64,000 bases of DNA from the NCBI GenBank assembly GCA_029747015.1, contig JAKOGI010000054.1:1067001-1131000 (forward strand), given 5' to 3'. The translations under genes were made by a program, and so were the position numbers. The stretch is from Carnegiea gigantea (Eukaryota; Streptophyta; Magnoliopsida; Caryophyllales; Cactaceae). Below the pieces are notes generated by a model. The model was not told the DNA's origin. It did no database searches and was given only the letters and a program-made list of their open reading frames with translations. Positions 58,580 to 64,000 of this stretch are shown here, one piece after another (position 1 is the first letter of the stretch; each line of letters starts with the position of its first letter).

Positions 58580-60506
58580 TTTACTGAATGTTAGAAGTTC
58601 TAATAGTTGAAATAGTTGTAACTAGAGTACGGATCATACCCATGGTCATCACCATCACCATCACCATCACCATCATCATCATCATCATCATCATTTTGAC
58701 ATTGGGGCTGAGGAGGAGGAGGAGGAGGAGGAGCAGCAGCATAAGTGGAACAACGGTGCTATCGAGGGCGCGGAAAAGGGGGTGGGCGTGATCCAGAGCC
58801 AGATGCTTGTTGAGATCTAATGAACTCACTTAGTGTGTTTTGCACCCCACTAAGTTGTTCACTCAACATCATCACTTTCTCTTCTAAATGACGTTTCCTC
58901 TCTTTAGTTCGGCGATTTAACTCCGCCATTGAACTTAACTCATTATTCAATTGGGTGACCGTCTCTCACACATCTAGCTCCTGGCTGCCCTTGGATGTTG
59001 CTGTGGACTAGAACAGGTGCTTCAGTTTCACCCCTTCTGAACCTAGTCCACACACGCGCCCCTTTTTGTTTAAGTTGCCTTGCACCCACAGCTTTGTCTC
59101 AGATAGAATTTTAGATGGATTGGAGCTAGGATCTGCCGAAGATTGGGAATTCCTGATCTATTCCCACTTTTGTTAATGCTCCGTCTACAAAATAAGATCA
59201 AAAATGTTATGTGTTGCAGATCTAGTAACGCCGACGGAGTAAGAATATTTTAAACACATAAAAAACAGATGTTACTTACATATATTTTTTCAGATTTTTT
59301 ATCAACCCATGCGTTGTCCTTCTCATGTTGATGGGTGTCTTTAAATAGTTCTATTATAGTCGACTCCCTTTGAAGCTTCTTAGCCTATACAATATGCAAA
59401 TAAGTTGAAATAGGTGAGAGTTCTTCGTACATTGCAAATTAAAACACATAAAAAGTACAGAATATAATAAGTTGAAATAAGTGAGAGTTCTTCGTACTTA
59501 CCAAACGTCTCTCTTGCTCACTAAATTAGATTGAACCACATTTATGCAAAGAAGGACCTAAGCCATCCTGATCACTGTTCCGGTTTTTCTTCGCTTGCGC
59601 ACTCACCTTTTGAAATTTTTTGGAAGCCTAATACTCTTGAAGTGACTTCTAAGTGCTGTCAGACAACCACAGAGGCTGCTTGCCCCTTTTCCTTAGCTCC
59701 CTAAATGTGTCCTTCGATCTACTAGCCCCTTTCTTCTCAAAGTTCCTCCTAATCTCTGAGTCATGTTCTGAAGCCCAATAGAAACGCTTCTGTAAAAGAA
59801 AAGTTAGCAAAGCATAAACAATGTGTTAGTGAAAAATATATTTACAGCCGTAGTCAACTTATTAATTTATCTTACCTTGAACTCGCCAAACCACAGATCC
59901 CGTTGTGATTTACGGACTTTACCCCATGATGGCCAAGGCTCGGGAAATTTGCTCACAAATATCTTTGTTATTTCAAACACCACATCATAGGGGAAGAAGC
60001 TGCAAATAAGAAACACTGTTACGAATTTGTGTTCATAACAAACATATTTATATATATGTTTAGGTTCTAAATATACAAAAGTGGAAATGTATAATCACTT
60101 AATCTTTACCATATGGCCTAATAAACGCCTTGTTGGACGTGCTCCCATGGCTTGAAGCACCATCACTACGATCCCGACTCCTTTCTTCATTGTGTTGTGG
60201 AATGACATGTGGTACAGGAATGTAGGAGCCAAATTGGTTGCCCATAAATGCTCCTTGAATTTGAGTGTTAGGAGGTCTTTGTGACTGGAAGAAGGAAATG
60301 TCAACCTGGAGGAATGTAGCAATTTGAGGTATGTGTTGGGTGAATTGCATGTTTTGGATGCTGTTGGGATCAGGAAAAGCATTCTGAGGGATGTCTTCGT
60401 AGTTTTGCCATCCCTAAAACTCTTCCTCTGCTTGGCCACTTTGGTTGTTATGACTTCTGCTCCGAGTTCTACCACGTCCACCACCGCATCCACGTTGCAT
60501 AGCTGA
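58580..60506 (-). pseudogene. Transposase_24-type gene of the CACTA element (Ptta/En/Spm family), spliced
   Basis: Exons, from the right: about 60506-60108 (MQRGCGGGRGRTRSR start, Q- and P-rich), 59997-59878 (FEITKIFVSKFPEPWPSWGK, then RKSQRDLWFGEFK), 59790-59500 (KRFYWASEHDSEIRRNFEKK then FRELRKRGKQ), 59390-59280 (AKKLQRESTIIELFKDTHQH) and about 59185-58580. Splice signals are good at several joins: a GTAAAG donor at about 60107, GTAAG donors at about 59877 and 59502, and AG acceptors at 59998, 59791 and 59391. The last exon holds a coiled coil (MAELNRRTKERKRHLEEKVM), then poly-P and poly-D tracts from (GGA)n and (CAT)n repeats at 58640-58740. Stops occur in the last exon (near 59125) and a frameshift at 58760. 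The product would bind the subterminal repeats. Confidence 0.65.
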
Positions 60507-60899
60507 CATCTTTAAGACAAACATACAAACCGTAGCGGTCAAATAACATAAAATACAAGAATTAAACAACTTCACCAAATCATACAGCGACAATTGTGTC
60601 ATTAATTATTCAACAAAGACAACATGCATAGAATGACCAAGCGTACATCCATACAACGAAAAAGTCCACATGCATACAATATGCAAATAGGTAAATTGAT
60701 TTAATGTACATTTAGGAATTATTCTACTAGTCATCATCCTCGATTTTATTGTCCTCATCAGAATCTTCATGGTGGATGACTTCGTCTTCAATATATTCAT
60801 AATCACCATCCTACTCTGCCTCCGCACCTCCCTTGTTTGCACCTTCTTCATTAACAACTTCAATGTCTTCCTCTTCATTCAACAAAGTTGCAAGAATTG

Positions 60900-63800
60900 T
60901 GTCATTCACCGGTGTCACGTGAGACATATGTTCCTCTTGAAATGCAACTGGTAAAGTGAATTTGTTATTCACTTTATGTCTGGGTTTGTTTGGTACAACA
61001 ACCTACCAGTTAGACTTATCTCTTATTCCATTCGGGTATTTCATTTACATCACTTGGGTTGTAGAACTAGCAAATATGAATGGATCATATTTTCTATATC
61101 TTCGAGTGGCATTCACCTCTACAAATGGACATAGTTTGGGACAACGTGTTCCTCAGGGGGTGTTATCAAACCATTCACATCTGAACAACATACATTGTTT
61201 GAGTGACTCTCCAAGATATTCAATGCGAATAACCTCTTAGAGGATTCCATAATAATCGTCCTCATATCCACCTTCCCTGCTCCCTTTAACACGAACGCTA
61301 TAGTTGAAAGTCTTTTTCCCTTCACACCTTTTCTGTGTGTGAAATAGAAATCCATTAACTCTGAATGCAGACCAAGCTGTAACTTTCCTTAAAGGCAATT
61401 GAGCCAAGTGGTATTTGTGTACTTGGCATTCGTCATTGAAGATTTGTATAATTTTAACCTACATTACTTTTTACAAACTTGATCAACATGGGAACCATAT
61501 TGTGTAAGATGTTCTGAAGTAGATGAACATATAATATAAGAGGCAAGTGTACGCTCTTACTGTATTTTTGAACTACCAAATAAATTCAGCCTCAATCATG
61601 GCATCTATCTTCATGTTCATTAAAGTGGGATTTTCATGTAATTGTTGTTGTTTGAATAAACTGTGAGAATGATATTCATCAGCACTAAGTTTCCATTTAA
61701 TTTCATTACAATGCAAAAAAATGCGTAGGTAGAACTTACTCGATATAAGGTTGAACTTGATTATAATTCAACAAAATACAAAGGTGTGCAACGTGCAACT
61801 CTTTATTAGTTAAGTACCTCTGTGTACGACTTCCCACTGGAGTACCTGGGGTTTGAAAAACTGATAAAGTATGTTGCATTTGTGGCTCGTCATTGTCATC
61901 CTCATTACGTCGACGTCTTATACGCATTGAAGGCACATCAGCGCCGAAGTGATACAAAGAAAACTGCGATATCTCAAACACTAACTATGCTTCAGCCATT
62001 GATCCCTCAGGATGTGTTTTGTTTTTTATCTTCTTCTTAAGTTAACCAAAGTACCTAAATTACAACAACTTATATAAGTATTTCAATATAACACTACTGC
62101 TGAATTTAATGCTCTATGATATTTGGATACATATTTACCCTTCAAATGGATACATCCATCGATATTGCACTGGATCCCCTAGGTATGCTTCTTCTGCCAA
62201 GTATACAGGCAAGTGCTCCATGGTATTAAAGAATCTCGGTGGAAAAACACTCTCCAATTTACAAAGTATGATGCTTATATTGCGTTGCGTTTCTTATACC
62301 TTATCAACCCTTAACACTGTTGAGCAAAGATTTTTGAAAAATTCACTTAACTCAACGAGTGGTTCTAACACATCATCTGGAAGGGCACGAAATGCTATTG
62401 GCATAAGAATCTACAAAAATACATGACAATCATGGCTCTTCATGCTTTGAAACTTTGCAGACTTCATATCTACGCAGTTTGCAAAGTTGGAGCAATATCC
62501 ATCAGGCATTGTTAGTTGTTGCGCCCACTCGTATACCCCCTTTTGTTTTTCGAAAGAGAGGGCATAGGAAGCCTTCGATTTTAGTGTTCGGCCATTAACA
62601 CCATGTCTGAGGTTCAGCTCACTCCAATCACACATCTCTGCCATATCTAGCCTTGCCTTAACATCATCTTTTGTTTTACCAGGTACATCCATGACAGTGT
62701 TGATGATGTTATTACAAAAGTTATTCTCTATGTACATTACATCTAAATTGTGATGTAGTGGTTGGTCTTCAATAAGGTAACTCCCAAAAGATACTTTGCT
62801 TTGTCCAATTATGAAAATTCTCCTTAAAACCCAAGATGCTGAAATCTCCATCAGTGGTTACTTTAGGAAGACGCTTAACCTCATGGTATAGTTCCTCCCC
62901 GTTTTTTCTGGATGGAGGACCATCGTTCACAACTTTTTCTTTACGAAATGCAGTTCGGTTTCTTCGAAATGCATGATGTCTAGGCAAGAATCGACGGTGA
63001 CAGTCAAACTAGGATGGTTTACCCCCATGTTTCAAATGTGTTGCTTTCAACTTCTCCATACAAATAGGACAACTCAAAACACCATAAGTGCTCCATCCAG
63101 ATAGCATTCCAATGGCTGGGAAATCATTTACTGTCCACATTAATGTAGCTCTCATAACGAAGTCTGCCTCATTGGAATGTCATAAGTTTGAACATCATCC
63201 TATAGCATCTATTTTGTTCTTTAGATTTATAGGCGTAGGTATAATGTAAGTTAAGAACATATATAGTGTTGTTATGCACAAATCTGGGGGAAGGTTGTAA
63301 GGTGTCACAATGACAGGCCAAATTGAATAAGGTCATGTAGATTGTGCAAATGGGGTAAACCCATCCACATACAAACCAAGTCTCATATTACGGGGCTCCG
63401 AAGCAAAATCTGAGTGTTTGCGATCAAATGTTTCCATGCTTCCCATCTGAAGGGTGACAAAGAACACCATCCTCACGCCTATTGTTATAATGCCACCTCA
63501 TGTGTTCAGCTGTGCTTCTTGAGGCGTAAAGGCGTTGTAACCTAGGTATCAACAGGAAGTAGAACATTTTCACATATGGTTTTGGTTTCCCATTATCACC
63601 TGACTTCTTCGGCTTCCATCTTGGTGCATCATAAGACTTACATTTTTCAAGTGCTGAATCCTCCTTAAAGTACAACATACAACCATTGCGGCAACAATCA
63701 ATGGTTTGTACATCTAAACCCAAACTTCGAACCTTCTTTTTCAACTCTGAGTAATTTTTGGGGACACAATTGTCTGCTGGACAACTCTCATGCATTAATT

Positions 63801-64000
63801 GCATTATCTCATTCAAATAATTTTAAGGCATATTATAATCAGATTTGATACTCATCAATCTGACCGCATTTGACAATTCAGTTTGTTTACTACACCCATC
63901 CCAAGCATATTATAGAATGCCTGAGCTTCTGCATTTAGTTGCTCATTGTCACTAACTTCATTAGTAATCATTATATCATTCACCATTGCTTCAACATGAT
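60900..64000 (-). pseudogene. TNP2 transposase of the CACTA element, partial and broken
   Basis: From the right edge: 63816-63424 has NGCMLYFKEDSALEKCKSYD, then RWKPKKSGDNGKPKPYVKM and PRLQRLYASRSTAEHMRWHY, the start of the Transposase_21 domain. MRLGLYVDGFTPF follows at about 63370, ATLMWTVNDFPAIGMLSGWS at about 63120, and HNLDVMYIENNFCNNIINTV then GKTKDDVKARLDMAEM at 62750-62640. After 62430 comes a DUF4218-like region (AFRALPDDVLEPL, MEHLPVYLAEEAYLG) and at 61981-61736 RYLTNKELHVAHLCILLNYN. Further left, 61400-60900, is a DUF4216-like tail. Stops and frameshifts lie between the segments, so the gene is not functional as read. Its start is outside the window. Confidence 0.75.

Larger units (their letters stand above)
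57902..64000 (-). mobile_element. CACTA (En/Spm) DNA transposon, left part to window end
   Basis: The unit holds a subterminal repeat block, a Transposase_24-type gene and a TNP2 transposase gene, all on the minus strand, as in plant CACTA elements. A CACTAC motif at 57902-57907 may be the terminus, but the following bases do not look like a usual CACTA end, so the boundary is uncertain. The other end lies right of the window. Confidence 0.7.

Noticed and set aside
58588..58829. Frames rich in Met or Ile repeats
   Set aside because: Wrong-frame translations of the CAT and GGA repeats in the last exon of the Transposase_24-type gene.

Overview
The window looks like nuclear DNA of a dicot-type flowering plant. 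It is AT-rich, almost all of it is nested transposable elements, there is a decayed copy of plastid rpl16, and there is an integrated plant pararetrovirus. Only one gene could be read as an intact host gene: a small two-exon gene at 35316-35824 for a secreted six-cysteine (knottin-type) peptide. The cysteine peptide suggests, but does not prove, a Caryophyllales-like host.

Layout, left to right. 1-4176: two Athila-type Ty3/gypsy elements in opposite orientations; a plus-strand element ends at 1572 inside the gag of a minus-strand element whose 5' LTR ends at 4176. 5560-11900: a decayed endogenous pararetrovirus on the minus strand. It keeps a 35S-like TATA promoter, and its order is coat protein, movement protein, protease, reverse transcriptase/RNase H, then a possible transactivator. 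12227-12910: a TIR-bounded non-autonomous DNA element. 13693-15356: an internally deleted copia element with both LTRs and a perfect 5-bp target duplication.

16000-35824: a cluster of small secreted-peptide loci (exon 1 at 16100, broken copy at 34520, intact gene at 35316). An 18-kb nest splits it, with a 41-bp direct repeat at each edge. The nest is a SINE, a decayed copia element A (plus strand), a young copia element B inside A's gag (minus strand, target duplication CAAAC), and an Athila-type gypsy element F inside A's RNase H (minus strand).

36035-42965: a Stowaway-like MITE carrying a solo LTR (target duplication CTTTT), a second MITE, a long TA/TG microsatellite, the plastid rpl16 fragment, a SINE-like piece, a ~410-bp tandem repeat and a Helitron-type 3' end. 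45412-47880: 5' LTR and gag of another copia element, joined to a diverged Athila-type LTR. 49000-55362: a non-autonomous LTR element with two 2.8-kb LTRs around a 0.7-kb non-coding centre. 55363-57000: a decayed Tat/Ogre-type gypsy fragment. 57902-64000: the left part of a CACTA (En/Spm) element on the minus strand, with CCGACGG-rich subterminal repeats, a spliced Transposase_24-type gene and a TNP2 transposase gene running off the right end.

Most broken retroelement frames carry C-to-T/G-to-A stops (TGG to TAG or TGA, CAA to TAA, CGA to TGA), the pattern expected from deamination of methylated, silenced DNA.
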